The position numbers and the translations under genes were made by a program. Under the pieces are notes generated by a model, which saw nothing but the letters and a program-made list of their open reading frames with translations, ran no database searches and had not been told where the DNA came from. A stretch of 64,000 nt of DNA from Caldora sp965222765 (GTDB lineage Bacteria; Cyanobacteriota; Cyanobacteriia; Cyanobacteriales; Coleofasciculaceae): positions 62,001 to 126,000 of the forward strand of contig CBDCVG010000078.1 of the NCBI GenBank assembly GCA_965222765.1. Reading direction: 5' to 3'. Of this stretch, positions 43,701 through 53,349 are shown one piece after another. The first letter of the stretch is position 1. Each line of letters opens with the position of its first letter.

Positions 43701-45611
43701 GGAGACATCAATAGCTCTGGAGCTAACAGTGGTGGTGAGCTGATAGTTAATGCTGGTACTACCATCACCACCGGTACGATTAATTCGAGCAGTAGTTTAG
43801 GGGATGGCGGCAAAGTCACCCTAGACTCAACAGATGACATTCAAGTTACCTCTATCAATGCTCAAGGTGGTAGCGATGGCATAGGTGGTGAAGTTAACAT
43901 CACCACCAACCAATTTTTCCGAGCAATAGGCACTTTAGTAGATGACAGTAGTATTGCCACCGCTGGGAGTAATGGTGGTGGTTCAATCACTATTCAGCAC
44001 GGCGGCAACGGAGATATCCCTTTTAATGTGGGAGATGCTACACTCAACGGCTCTGCTGGGAAGATAACCAGTGGTGACTTTACTATTTCTCCCAATCAAT
44101 CTTTTCTCTTCACCCACACGGAAGGCAATATTAACATTATTAGTGTTGATCAACCTCCTGTCACAGTTGATCCACTTCCTGTCACAGTTGATCCACTTCC
44201 CGATACTGTGAACTCATCCCCTAACAATACTGATTCATCCTCCTTCAATCCACAAGATTTTCCCATCCCAGAAGAACCATCCCCAATAATAGAGGAAACA
44301 GAAACCCTCTTAAATGTTAGAGAACTTCCCCCTCTTCAAGTTGACCCAGCGGTGGAAGAATTAGAAGAAACAATCACCGATACTTTTGAAGAACATCTAG
44401 GTGTTAGCGATACTCCCCTAGTTACCCTCCAACAAGCTCAAGCCACCCTCAACCAAGTTGAAGAAGCTACCGGTATTAAACCGGCTCTAATTTATGCCTT
44501 CTTTGTTCCTTCTTCCCTTTCTCAACTAATTTCCCCTGAAAATGAGCTATCCTTACTCTCATCATCACAACCAACTTCAGCCAATGACGAGCTGGAACTA
44601 GTACTAGTTACCTCGGAGGGTAAACCCATTCGGCAACGTGTAGGCAAAACCCGCCAGCAAGTTATCCAAGTAGCACAAGAGTTCCGCCTGAATGTTACCA
44701 ATGTTCACAGCTCCCTTGACTATCTGGCTCCAGCACAGCAGCTTTATGAGTGGTTGATTAGTCCTATAAGAGCCGACTTAGAAGCACAACAAATTCAGAA
44801 TTTAGCGTTCATTTTAGACCAAGGATTGCGATCGCTACCTATTTCCGCACTCCATGATGGCACAAGCTTTATTATTGAAGAATACAGCGTTGGCTTAATG
44901 CCTAGCCTCAGCCTCACTGATACTCGGGCTGTTAATATTAAAAATGTCGAAGTCCTGGCTATGGGAGCCGACGAATTTCGCGATCGCAATCCTTTACCAG
45001 CAGTACCAGTAGAGTTAGACGCCATCGTTGGTGCTTTGTGGCCTGGTGAATCCTTCCTCAATCAAGAGTTTACCCGTGATAACCTCAAGCAAATTCGCTC
45101 GAATAAACCCTTTGGCATTATCCATTTAGCCACCCACAGTGACTTTTTACCAGGCAAGCCAAGTAACTCCTATATCCAGTTGTGGGATAGTAAACTGGGA
45201 CTAGATTCCCTCAGGCAGTTAGGTTGGAGTAATCCAGCAGTAGAGTTAGTAGTATTAAGTGCCTGCCGCACAGCCTTAGGAGATGGAGAAGCGGAGTTAG
45301 GATTTGCCGGATTAGCAGTACTAGCAGGAGCCAAGTCAGCCTTAGCAAGTCTCTGGTATGTCAGCGATGCAGGAACATTGGGACTAATGACGAGTTTTTA
45401 CGAGCAGTTGCACACAGCACCAATCAAAACCCAAGCTTTGAGGCAAGCACAGTTAGCAATGATTAACAAAGAGGTAAAAATGGAGGGGGGTGAGTTGGTG
45501 AGTAACAGTGGCAGTTGGACTCTACCACCTCGGTTGCAAGAGTTGGATGAATTACAACTGAGTCATCCTTTTTACTGGAGTGCATTCACAATGATTGGGA
45601 ATCCTTGGTAA
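40726..45611 (+). CDS. Secreted haemagglutinin / C-type lectin / CHAT protein with a 7-bp repeat frameshift
   Basis: The start is ATG 40726 ([13 protein letters not shown]), a signal peptide. Then comes the two-partner-secretion domain with [12 protein letters not shown] and a beta-helix. The first frame stops at 41718 inside a repeat tract; the rest, 41715-45611, is intact in another frame. The second part has more beta-helix, a C-type lectin-like domain (42848-43255; [20 protein letters not shown]), a Thr/Gly-rich helix, a proline-rich linker and a C-terminal CHAT protease domain with His in IIHLATHSD and Cys in [13 protein letters not shown]. The joined protein would have about 1,630 residues. 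Seven CCCAATT copies sit at the frame break; eight or five would restore the frame, so the gene may be phase-variable. No TpsB-type transporter is nearby. Confidence 0.88.
41651..41699 (+). repeat. Coding 7-bp tandem repeat (CCCAATT x7) at the frame break
   Basis: Seven perfect CCCAATT units, with a degenerate TCCCATT unit before, lie within the haemagglutinin/CHAT gene. Seven is not a multiple of three, so gain or loss of one unit changes the frame. None of the three frames contains a stop inside the repeat itself. Confidence 0.93.
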
Positions 45612-45954
45612 TTAACGGTAACAAGTTAAGGTACAAATAGGGTTTGCTGAATAAGTCAAATGGGAGCATTTAAGGAAGTAAAAAGTAACGAGTAAGAAGT
45701 AACAAGTTTTGAGTTAATCTCAAGAAAGTTCAAGGTTTTTGAGTTGTTGTCAAGAGCCGTTTCTTAAAGATTGCGTAAAGATTAATAAAAGTAAGTTTAT
45801 ATACTCTTCATATAAAACTGTAACTTCTTCATCAAAAAATTATAAATATGACTTTGAAATAGCATTATTATTTTTCATGAACACGAAAAAGATTAACGTA
45901 ACTAATTTTTTCTGTTCAGAAAAACTAATATAATTTCAGGGGTTCTTTAAATTA
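45612..45954. other. Intergenic region with a 20-bp repeat shared with 59963
   Basis: TAGGGTTTGCTGAATAAGTC at 45638-45657 is identical to 59963-59982, in the same orientation. It resembles the terminal sequence of an insertion sequence, but no transposase lies here. The rest is AT-rich; a 64-codon frame at 45739-45933 has no protein-like character and is not called. Confidence 0.6.
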
Positions 45955-46896
45955 ATGATTCGTGTTTACCCAAAGATTGCTTTCACTATCGGTCTGGCGA
46001 CTCTAACCTTTGGAGCGATTAATATTTACACCACATCTTCGCAAGCTGCGACTCTTAGCAATGGCTCTTTAGAAGTAACAGTCCGACCAGATAATGGTGC
46101 AATAGACACTATTATCTTCGACAATACAAAATTCAGCAGCAGTGACTTTTTCAATCCAGGAGCCCCTGTTTCTGACTTCGGGTTTCAAAATGGAACTAAC
46201 ATATCTACTTTTGTCAGAAATACAACAACAGGATTCACGCAACAACCTGTAGACGTTGCTTCTACAGAAGAATCAGTAGTAGTGACAGGGACGTATACAG
46301 GAGGGGGAGCTAATGTAGATTTTACCCGAACTTATTCTCTTGTTGCTGGACTCAATGCTTTACTGATAGAAACTGATTTTGTTAACAACGGCTCAGATAT
46401 CGCGCTTCGTTATTTTGATACTTTCGATCCCGATCAAGGAATTGACCAAGGAAACGGATTTGGAACCTTCAATGATATCTTGACTCTGGATACTCCTGCT
46501 GGAGAGGCAACAATTGGTCAAGCAACAGAATTGGATGGTCTAACAGTTATCTTCGGTTCCCTTGATACTAATGTGACAGTTGGTGCGGGTTTGGGCTTGA
46601 GTATAAATAATGGTTTTGAGTTGAATAATTTTTTTAGTAGTGCCTTCGATCCTAATGGCACTTTTGCAGATATTGGTACGCATATTGGTGCGATAGAATT
46701 CCTGCTGGGCAATGGAGAAGGGACATCTTTCCAATATTTGCATGGTTATGGACAATCAGTGGAAGCAGCTCAAGAAGAGTTTATTAATGCTGCTTCTGTT
46801 GATGTTCCTGAGCCATCTTCTTTTCTTGGTTTGTTAACTGTTGGTGTTTTGGCTACTAGCTCACTCATCAAGAGTCAAAAAAAGTTAAAATTGTAA
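45955..46896 (+). CDS. PEP-CTERM sorted surface or matrix protein
   Basis: 313 residues. An N-terminal signal peptide (about 1-32, ending near SSQAATL) is followed by a beta-rich domain of 250 residues with no named family, rich in Asn, Gly and Thr. The C-terminus is a full PEP-CTERM signal: VPEPSSFLGLLTVGVLATSS followed by a basic tail (KSQKKLKL). Exosortase would cut at the PEP motif and deliver the protein to the outer surface or extracellular matrix. Exosortase is not in the window. The gene follows the haemagglutinin/CHAT gene on the same strand after 343 bases. Precise function is unknown. Confidence 0.85.
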   Translation: MIRVYPKIAFTIGLATLTFGAINIYTTSSQAATLSNGSLEVTVRPDNGAIDTIIFDNTKFSSSDFFNPGAPVSDFGFQNGTNISTFVRNTTTGFTQQPVDVASTEESVVVTGTYTGGGANVDFTRTYSLVAGLNALLIETDFVNNGSDIALRYFDTFDPDQGIDQGNGFGTFNDILTLDTPAGEATIGQATELDGLTVIFGSLDTNVTVGAGLGLSINNGFELNNFFSSAFDPNGTFADIGTHIGAIEFLLGNGEGTSFQYLHGYGQSVEAAQEEFINAASVDVPEPSSFLGLLTVGVLATSSLIKSQKKLKL

Positions 46897-46909
46897 ATTG
46901 AGGTGTTTG

Positions 46910-47350
46910 TTAAGCCATCAGAGAATTACGTACTTCTCGAATTGTATGAGGCAAAACACCAACCAACAGTGCAAATGCTTCATCCGGTAGTTGGTTAATC
47001 GTGTCAGCCTTAAAATTAAAACCCTCAAACTGTTCAAGGATCTTTTGAGCACGTTGCAGAGGTGCTTGCCTACTAGTAATTTCTCTAATAAGTCTAATCC
47101 ACTGCATACGAAGTGCATAAGCTCTCTGTCGCTCCTCTAGTGATTTAGGGGAAAGTAAGCAGAGATCCCCAACTGGTAGTACTTGTTGACAATCTAGATC
47201 TAATAATCCTCCTACGGCTGCTCCTGGTCCTACAAATTCAGCATGATAGGGTTTATACAGAATTAAGCCATTCCGACGCTGACTGACAATCAGTAGCTCT
47301 TGATCATGTAGTTGCGCAAGAATTTTCAATTTAAGGGTAGAAAAATCCAC
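46910..47350 (-). CDS. Conserved protein of unknown function
   Basis: 146 residues. The N-terminus has alternating hydrophobic and charged residues (LKLKILAQLHDQELLIVSQR) and a Gly-rich GPGAAVGGLLDLDC segment. Toward the end are FEGFNFKADTINQLPDEAFA and HTIREVRNSLMA. There is no signal peptide or membrane helix. I do not recognise a named family, but it reads as a real, well-formed cytoplasmic protein. It ends 14 bases from the end of the convergent PEP-CTERM gene. No operon partner is visible. Confidence 0.7.
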   Translation of the reverse strand: MDFSTLKLKILAQLHDQELLIVSQRRNGLILYKPYHAEFVGPGAAVGGLLDLDCQQVLPVGDLCLLSPKSLEERQRAYALRMQWIRLIREITSRQAPLQRAQKILEQFEGFNFKADTINQLPDEAFALLVGVLPHTIREVRNSLMA

Positions 47351-47473
47351 TAAATAATTTATTTAGGTAACTATTTCATTTTAAATAAAGTATGGAGGGG
47401 TTATCCAATAGGAAGATAGTATTTCTTTAATTAATCTCAAATCTCAAATCTCAAATCTCAAATTTTCTTGTAG

Positions 47474-47640
47474 TGGCGCGACACACCTAAAAATGTTAAT
47501 AGTGCGAGCATCTTGCTCGTGATCGATTAGTCAAACGCGAGTAAGATGCTCGCACTACATTCTTCAATTCTAAATTCTAAATTCTAAATTCTAAATTCCC
47601 CAACCGGTTTCTAAGCCACCAAATTAGCTGTGTCGCGCCA
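47474..47640. mobile_element. MITE-like element with 12-bp inverted ends and 4-bp target duplication
   Basis: TGGCGCGACACA at 47474-47485 is the exact reverse complement of TGTGTCGCGCCA at 47629-47640. GTAG flanks both ends (47470-47473 and 47641-47644). Inside are a second palindrome, GTGCGAGCATCTTGCTCG (from 47502) with its near complement (ending at 47558), and a TTCTAAA heptamer array at about 47568-47597. It lies just past the end of the PPTase gene. Confidence 0.75.
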
Positions 47641-47651
47641 GTAGAACCCTC

Positions 47652-48395
47652 TTAAGCTAATGTCCAACATCTTAAATGCCAGTCGTGTCCTTCTACCATC
47701 ATAGCAGCCTGATAGCCCGGTGCTGGACTTAGAGGATATAAACACCAATGGGAAGCTAATTGCGTGTCTCCCTGAATACTAAGTAGTGCTGCCGGTTCTC
47801 CAGGAGTTAGGGATATTTCAACCTCTTCCAAACCAGCTAATCCATCACCAGTAGCTTTGAGATAGGCTTCTTTCGCAGTCCAACCCTTGAAAAATTCTTC
47901 TTGCTTCTGTTCAGGAGACACAGAACTAATTACAGCAGATTCCCTTGGAGAGAAGAAGCGTTTCGCTAGTTGCTCGACATCGGATATAGAACGAATGTAT
48001 TCAAGATCGATGCCAATCTGCCGGTTACGAGTAACAGCATACAAAGCCAGTCCTCGAGAATGAGACAAGTTAAAATCTAGTGTTCCACCTGTACCTATGT
48101 TAGCAAGTGCGGGCTTGCCACGAGAGCTGTAAGAGAACTTTAATTGTCCTGGTTCCAAGTCTAAGTAACAACCCAGGATAGTTCGCAGGAATCCGCGACC
48201 AGCAATAAAATGCTTTGTATCTTTTTCAAAGTAAAATCTGTCGGCTCTCTGCTGCTCATCAGTAGAAAGAGTTTGTGCCAACTGCTGAATCTGCGCTGCT
48301 GGTAGATCAAGTTTTGCACGCCAGACATGGACATCATGCTCTGACAGCACCAAATTTTGGGGTGGAGCTTGCCACAAATCCTTAACTGTCTTCAT
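47652..48395 (-). CDS. 4'-phosphopantetheinyl transferase (Sfp/HetI type)
   Basis: 247 residues, the usual length of Sfp-type enzymes. The magnesium- and CoA-binding motifs are visible: IGIDLEYIRS near residue 118 and FFKGWTAKEAYLKATGDGL near residue 165, with LDFNLSHSRG before them. It moves the phosphopantetheine arm from CoA to a serine of carrier proteins. Cyanobacteria often carry one broad-range enzyme of this kind (HetI-like). It lies next to the NRPS locus, transcribed divergently from the DAHP synthase gene, and would activate the stand-alone carrier protein and the PCP of the NRPS. The gene is complete. Confidence 0.93.
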   Translation of the reverse strand: MKTVKDLWQAPPQNLVLSEHDVHVWRAKLDLPAAQIQQLAQTLSTDEQQRADRFYFEKDTKHFIAGRGFLRTILGCYLDLEPGQLKFSYSSRGKPALANIGTGGTLDFNLSHSRGLALYAVTRNRQIGIDLEYIRSISDVEQLAKRFFSPRESAVISSVSPEQKQEEFFKGWTAKEAYLKATGDGLAGLEEVEISLTPGEPAALLSIQGDTQLASHWCLYPLSPAPGYQAAMMVEGHDWHLRCWTLA

Positions 48396-48607
48396 CTGTG
48401 TTTGTGGTGGTTCTTATCCCATAAAAGATTTTATAAATCATTAGGCAATTATAGAACATCATTTAGTTTTACATAAGTACATACAGGCACAATTAAAATT
48501 ATCAAACAATCAAAAAAAAATAATCTAGCCAGTTCAAACAATATAATTTATAATCAACGTGTAATTTTTACATCCAATCACCAGGAATAAAAAGTGAGTT
48601 GTAAAAT

Positions 48608-49699
48608 ATGGATACCAAAACAATTTTCAATATTAACATTGAAGCTTCACAAAATTTAATTAGCCCTAGCAAAATAAAAAAAGAATTACCTTTATCTGAC
48701 TTGGCTGCAGAAACAGTTTTACAAGGACGCCAGGAAATAAAGAATATTCTTGACGGTAAAGATTCGAGAAAATTCCTTATAGTTGGTCCTTGTTCAATTC
48801 ATGATCTTCAAGCAGCTGAAGAATATGCTCAAAAACTTAAAAAGTTGGCTGATCAAGTCAAGGATCGGCTACTGCTGGTGATGCGAGTTTACTTTGAAAA
48901 ACCTAGAACTACCGTAGGTTGGAAGGGATTAATTAACGATCCGGACATGAATGATTCTTTTCAAATAGAGAAAGGTCTACTTACTGCCCGTCGTTTATTA
49001 ATTAAAATTGCTGAAATGGGATTACCTACTGCTACAGAGGCTCTAGACCCTATCGCAATTGGCTATTTCTCTGAACTAATTTCCTGGTCTGCGATCGGAG
49101 CTCGTACTATTGAATCACAAACTCACAGAGAAATGGCTAGTGGATTGTCGATGCCTGTTGGGTTAAAGAATGGTACCGATGGCAACATTAAAGTAGCCTT
49201 AGATGCGATGCAGGCGTCCCGAACTAGTCACAATTTTCTAGGGATTAACGAAATGGGAGAGATTAGTATCTTCAAGACAAAAGGTAATTCCTATGGTCAT
49301 GTTATTTTACGTGGTGGTAGTGGTCACACCAATTTTGAATCAGAAATCATCCAATCGGTAGAAGACAAACTCAAGTCGTTGAGTTTACCTCAAAGAATTG
49401 TTATTGACTGTAGCCATGGAAACTCTAGAAAAGACCATAAGTTGCAAGGTTCTGTCTTTGCCAATGTAGTGCAACAAATTATAGATGGTAATACATCAAT
49501 AGTGGGCATGATGCTGGAATCCCACTTAAAAGAAGGTAATCAGAAAATTACCGATGATTTATCGCAGTTAAACTATGGTGTTTCTGTTACAGATAAGTGC
49601 ATAGGGTGGGAGGAAACAGAAAATATTATTTTGCTTACCCATCAAAAACTCTTAGATTGTCAGCAGAATATGAATCAAGTACTTGTAGCTAGTTCATAA
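48608..49699 (+). CDS. DAHP synthase, class I (AroF/AroG type)
   Basis: 363 residues. It condenses phosphoenolpyruvate and erythrose-4-phosphate, the first step of the shikimate pathway. Family motifs include FLIVGPCSIHD, RVYFEKPRTTVGWKGLINDP, IGARTIESQTHREMASGL, GLKNGTDGN, HVILRGGSG and VIDCSHGNSRKDH. AroF/AroG/AroH-type enzymes are normally feedback-controlled, but I cannot judge which amino acid acts here. Being upstream of a chorismatase gene on the same strand, it is probably dedicated to the natural-product locus, raising chorismate supply. A gap of about 980 bases separates it from that gene, so the two may have separate promoters. Confidence 0.93.
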   Translation: MDTKTIFNINIEASQNLISPSKIKKELPLSDLAAETVLQGRQEIKNILDGKDSRKFLIVGPCSIHDLQAAEEYAQKLKKLADQVKDRLLLVMRVYFEKPRTTVGWKGLINDPDMNDSFQIEKGLLTARRLLIKIAEMGLPTATEALDPIAIGYFSELISWSAIGARTIESQTHREMASGLSMPVGLKNGTDGNIKVALDAMQASRTSHNFLGINEMGEISIFKTKGNSYGHVILRGGSGHTNFESEIIQSVEDKLKSLSLPQRIVIDCSHGNSRKDHKLQGSVFANVVQQIIDGNTSIVGMMLESHLKEGNQKITDDLSQLNYGVSVTDKCIGWEETENIILLTHQKLLDCQQNMNQVLVASS

Positions 49700-50680
49700 G
49701 TTAGATCAACACCATTACAATTAACGGAAGTATCCCAATGCAAGCAAAAGTAGTTTGAGCGAGTACTTGTACTTTACCAAGGGCAAGGGATAATTAGGGC
49801 TTGCTTTATGAGTGTGGAACCTATACCAGACTTGGATTTTAATCATGCAAGCAAGTCCTAATCAATTAGGGATGATTGCGTAACAATTATTTACTAAAAA
49901 TAAATAGCTCTTGTGGTATAATTAATTATTTGTCCTACAAAAGTTCTTGACAGATAATAAATGTTCAATTAAGATCAAACAGAATTAACTTTCGTGTTTG
50001 TAAAATTAACCTTGCTGTTAGTTGCAATCAAATTAGTATAAGTGTGAGTGCATCCACTAATATCCTGCATTTATACTGAAGGATTCGTAATGCCAGTAAA
50101 GCAAGGTTGGGTGTCTTCGTCTCTCCTTTATCTGAAAGTCTTTGACTGACAATAGATATTTAATTAGAAGGGTGAACTAGTTAATTTACACTTTTGTGCA
50201 ATAGCTCTTGCTCTTATTTGCAATCAAATTGGTATAAATGTGAATGCATCTACAGATATCCTGCATTTATACTAAGAATTAGTAGAGCAAATATACCAAA
50301 GTTAAATTATCTGTTAATTATAGCAACAAGAAATAATTGATAAAACTTAACTGTAGTTTTTTATCCAAATTAACTTTACAGTGAGATTAGTCGTAATACT
50401 AACTTTTGGCTCATTATTACCTTTGGCAAAATTAATTAAATCTTGTAAATGCATAGATTTAATCAGTTTTCAAAAGGGTACTATAAAAGAAAATTTGGAA
50501 TAAATAAAACTCTATCTAACTTATTTATGTCTGTTAGAGAACAGGTTAAATAGTTGAATTAGAGAGCAATCTAGTTGTTTTTACAATCAAATATAGTTGT
50601 TGCTATAGTAATTCATCTACAAAATAAGGGTGTTACGACAAAAATCACATCAAAATCAGTGATGTTGCCTTGGAGATTTT
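49700..50680. other. Long non-coding region upstream of the chorismatase gene
   Basis: 981 bases, AT-rich, with no credible gene. TAGGGCTTGC at 49795-49804 and GCAAGTCCTA at 49851-49860 form a 9-of-10 inverted repeat, possibly the transcription end of the DAHP synthase gene. A roughly 135-base block occurs twice (entered separately). The last 180 bases before 50681 have loose similarity to the region upstream of the NRPS gene (about 55470-55600). Confidence 0.65.
49943..50077. repeat. Tandem regulatory-region duplication, copy 1 (copy 2 at 50138-50273)
   Basis: Two diverged copies of a 135-136 base block lie 195 bases apart. Both contain a GCAATCAAATT core followed by GGTATAA/AGTATAA, a (T/C)GTGAGTGCATC-like stretch, and end with ATATCCTGCATTTATACT. 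The last 60 bases of the copies are closest. A weaker partial third copy may lie at about 50368-50404. Confidence 0.8.
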
Positions 50681-53209
50681 ATGGACTCATTAGCTTTAGA
50701 GACCAAAAGTATTAGGGCTGTATTTGGTCAAGAAAAAACAGCTTGTATTGCTACTCAAAATAGCATTGATTTGCATTTAAAAATACCTACTTTTGGTTCA
50801 AATAACACAGAAGAATTGATTTGTGAAGAACCTGGAAATATCTACCAAAAGCTAGGTTTCCATTTACTAGAAACAACAGATAAATTAGCAGGTGTTTTAG
50901 TTCACAAAGCAGATTTTCCTTTAGAAAAGGGCGCTTATGAAATTTATCTGAATTTTATCGAACTGACTAAGGACTGGAATTTACACCGTGTCTGGCATTA
51001 TGTCCCCTACATTAATGAAGACACTGAAGATTTGGAAAACTACAGGTCTTTTTGCAAAGCCCGTTCCTTAGCATTTGAGTCCTTCTATGGTCAAGATTTT
51101 GAGGTAAAACTGCCTGCTGCCTCTGCAGTTGGCATTAATGACGATTACCTTGTCATGTATTTTATAGCGGGCAAAAAGGAAGGGACTCATATTGAAAACT
51201 ATGAACAAGTTCCTGCCTTTAAGTATTCTAAAAAATATGGACCAAGGTCTCCTAGTTTTGCTCGAGGTACAGTAATTTCCCAGGAGGGGAAAAACATCGG
51301 TTATGTCTCCGGAACAGCCAGTATTAAAGGGGAGAAAACTGTCAGTCCTCCTATAGCTGAACAACTACATACCACGATGGACAATATCTGTATTGTCTGT
51401 GAACAGATGGGTTTGGCAGAGCGGGGTAGTTTTTACGGACCTATGCCCGATCCGGCAAAATACGACCGACACTTTAAGGTTTATATCCGGCATCCATCAG
51501 ATGTAACCTATATCCAAGAAGAATTTCCCAAAATTATCGGCGCTACGGATACAGATCAGGTCATTTACTTGCGATCAGATATATGTCGTTCTGATTTAAA
51601 TCTGGAAATTGAAGCAATCGTTGAAGAGCGAAAATCATCAATGTTGTCCTTAGAAAAAAATGACCAGACCGTAGAACAAATCTTCCTCAATACGGTCAAA
51701 GAGTATCCCAACAAACCAGCTATTGTCTATGGCGAATCTCGATTAACCTACCAAGAACTTTATAGCCAAATCCTCAGCTTAAGCAAAGGACTCAGTTTAC
51801 TCGGTATCAAACGCTCTGACTGCGTGATGCTAGTTTTACCCAACTGTCCGGAGTTCGTTATCAGCTTCTACGCGATTTCTCATTTGCAAGCGATCGCTTT
51901 AGCTTTAAACCCCATGTTTAAAGCCAATGAACTTCAATACTACGCTGATGATAGTAATGCTTCCATCATTATTACCGACCAGGCACGAGCTGAAGTTTGT
52001 CGTCAAGCAATTGCTAAATTAAATCATAAGGTTGAGCTAGTCATCATTGATGCTGTAAGACCTGCAAGTTTCTACTTTTACCACCTCATGCAACCCGAAA
52101 CAGATGAGAGTGAACAAACAGCATCCTTTGCCGGAGATATCCTCTATCAATACTCATCTGGTTCCACAGGACGACCAAAAAAATTAGCCAAAACTCAAAA
52201 GCAACTGTATCATCAGGCGACCAATAGTTTTGGAACTCTCAAGATAACTTCTGCTGATAGTATTTTAGCCTTGGTGCCCCTTTATCACTCCTATGGCTTA
52301 GGGGAATGTCTGTTGGCAACGATGTCTACAGGAGCAACCTTGGTAATTTTAGAGCCAGTTATTCAAGGTGGTAAAGCTGCTGAACTACCATTGCTATTCC
52401 GCAGGGAGAGAATTTTAGAGCTGATTGAACAGGAGAAAGTAACAGTTATACCAATTGTCCCTTACGTTGCCAGTATTTTGGCGTCCACTCCAGAAGAAAT
52501 TCAAGCGGATTTATCTAGCTTAAGACTATGTTTATCTGCTGGTAATTTCTTATCCCAAGATATTTTTGAGCAATTTCGCCAAAGGTTTGGGGTTCCTCTC
52601 AGGCAGCTTTATGGTTGTACAGAGGTAGGTGCAGTTTGCGTCAACATGGAGGATGAGAGTGAACTGCAATATGATTCCATCGGGAGACCGATGAATAACG
52701 TAGAAATCACCATTCTCGACGATGAAGGGAATGATTGCGATAAGAGGGATGAATGCGATCTCGAATGTGTTGGGGAGATAGTCATCAAAACCCAAGGTAT
52801 TACCAGTGGTTATATTAATAAGCCTGAACTGAATAAACAGGCATTTAGTGGAGGGTGTTTCTTCACAGGAGACTTGGGTAAAAAGGATGAAAAAGGCAGG
52901 GTTTACCTGACTGGCCGTAAGAAGATGCTAATTGACGTTGGTGGTGATAAGGTAGACCCCTTAGAGGTAGAAGATGTCCTAAACACTCATCGGAAAGTAC
53001 AAGAAGCTGTTGTTGTCGGTACGAAAGGTTCTGATGGAGTAGAACTCACCAAGGCGGTGATTGTCCCGAATGGAGAATGTAGTGAGCAAGAAATTTTAGC
53101 TTACTGCAAAGAAAGGATTGCTGATTATAAAGTACCGAGGATGGTTGAATTCCGCCAAGAACTTCCCAAAGATCCCGTGTTTGGGAAAGTTCAGAGGAAA
53201 AAAGTTTAG
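50681..53209 (+). CDS. Chorismatase fused to an aryl-acid AMP ligase
   Basis: 842 residues. Residues 1 to about 330 match the chorismatase family (FkbO/Hyg5/XanB2): NLHRVWHYVPYINEDTE, an RSFCKARSLAFES helix, LPAASAVGINDDYL, and the C-terminal YLRSDICRSDLNLEIEAIVE. These enzymes convert chorismate to 3- or 4-hydroxybenzoate or a dihydrodiol. Residues about 345-842 form an AMP-dependent ligase: YQYSSGSTGRPKK (near 490), LYGCTEVGAV, FFTGDLGKKDEKGRVYLTGR and a C-terminal Lys in FGKVQRKKV. I infer the first half makes a hydroxybenzoate that the second half activates as an acyl-adenylate for transfer to the stand-alone carrier protein at 54573. Which chorismatase subtype it is cannot be fixed by eye. 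Confidence 0.88.
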   Translation: MDSLALETKSIRAVFGQEKTACIATQNSIDLHLKIPTFGSNNTEELICEEPGNIYQKLGFHLLETTDKLAGVLVHKADFPLEKGAYEIYLNFIELTKDWNLHRVWHYVPYINEDTEDLENYRSFCKARSLAFESFYGQDFEVKLPAASAVGINDDYLVMYFIAGKKEGTHIENYEQVPAFKYSKKYGPRSPSFARGTVISQEGKNIGYVSGTASIKGEKTVSPPIAEQLHTTMDNICIVCEQMGLAERGSFYGPMPDPAKYDRHFKVYIRHPSDVTYIQEEFPKIIGATDTDQVIYLRSDICRSDLNLEIEAIVEERKSSMLSLEKNDQTVEQIFLNTVKEYPNKPAIVYGESRLTYQELYSQILSLSKGLSLLGIKRSDCVMLVLPNCPEFVISFYAISHLQAIALALNPMFKANELQYYADDSNASIIITDQARAEVCRQAIAKLNHKVELVIIDAVRPASFYFYHLMQPETDESEQTASFAGDILYQYSSGSTGRPKKLAKTQKQLYHQATNSFGTLKITSADSILALVPLYHSYGLGECLLATMSTGATLVILEPVIQGGKAAELPLLFRRERILELIEQEKVTVIPIVPYVASILASTPEEIQADLSSLRLCLSAGNFLSQDIFEQFRQRFGVPLRQLYGCTEVGAVCVNMEDESELQYDSIGRPMNNVEITILDDEGNDCDKRDECDLECVGEIVIKTQGITSGYINKPELNKQAFSGGCFFTGDLGKKDEKGRVYLTGRKKMLIDVGGDKVDPLEVEDVLNTHRKVQEAVVVGTKGSDGVELTKAVIVPNGECSEQEILAYCKERIADYKVPRMVEFRQELPKDPVFGKVQRKKV

Positions 53210-53349
53210 GCAAAGATCTATGCCAGGGGATTGTAGATTGCAGATTTTAGATTTATGGCTTGTATTTATTCAATCTTCAATCTCCAATCTTCGATCAGGG
53301 TTAGCACACACACCCTAATTTGAACCGCAACACAAGGAGATATTGATTA

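Noticed and set aside
45739..45933. 64-codon frame before the PEP-CTERM gene
   Set aside because: Low-complexity Lys/Ser/Phe composition in AT-rich DNA, no ribosome site and no recognisable domain.
48396..48607. Riboswitch before the DAHP synthase gene
   Set aside because: The 212-base gap is AT-rich and I could not match any known aptamer or a leader peptide rich in aromatic codons.
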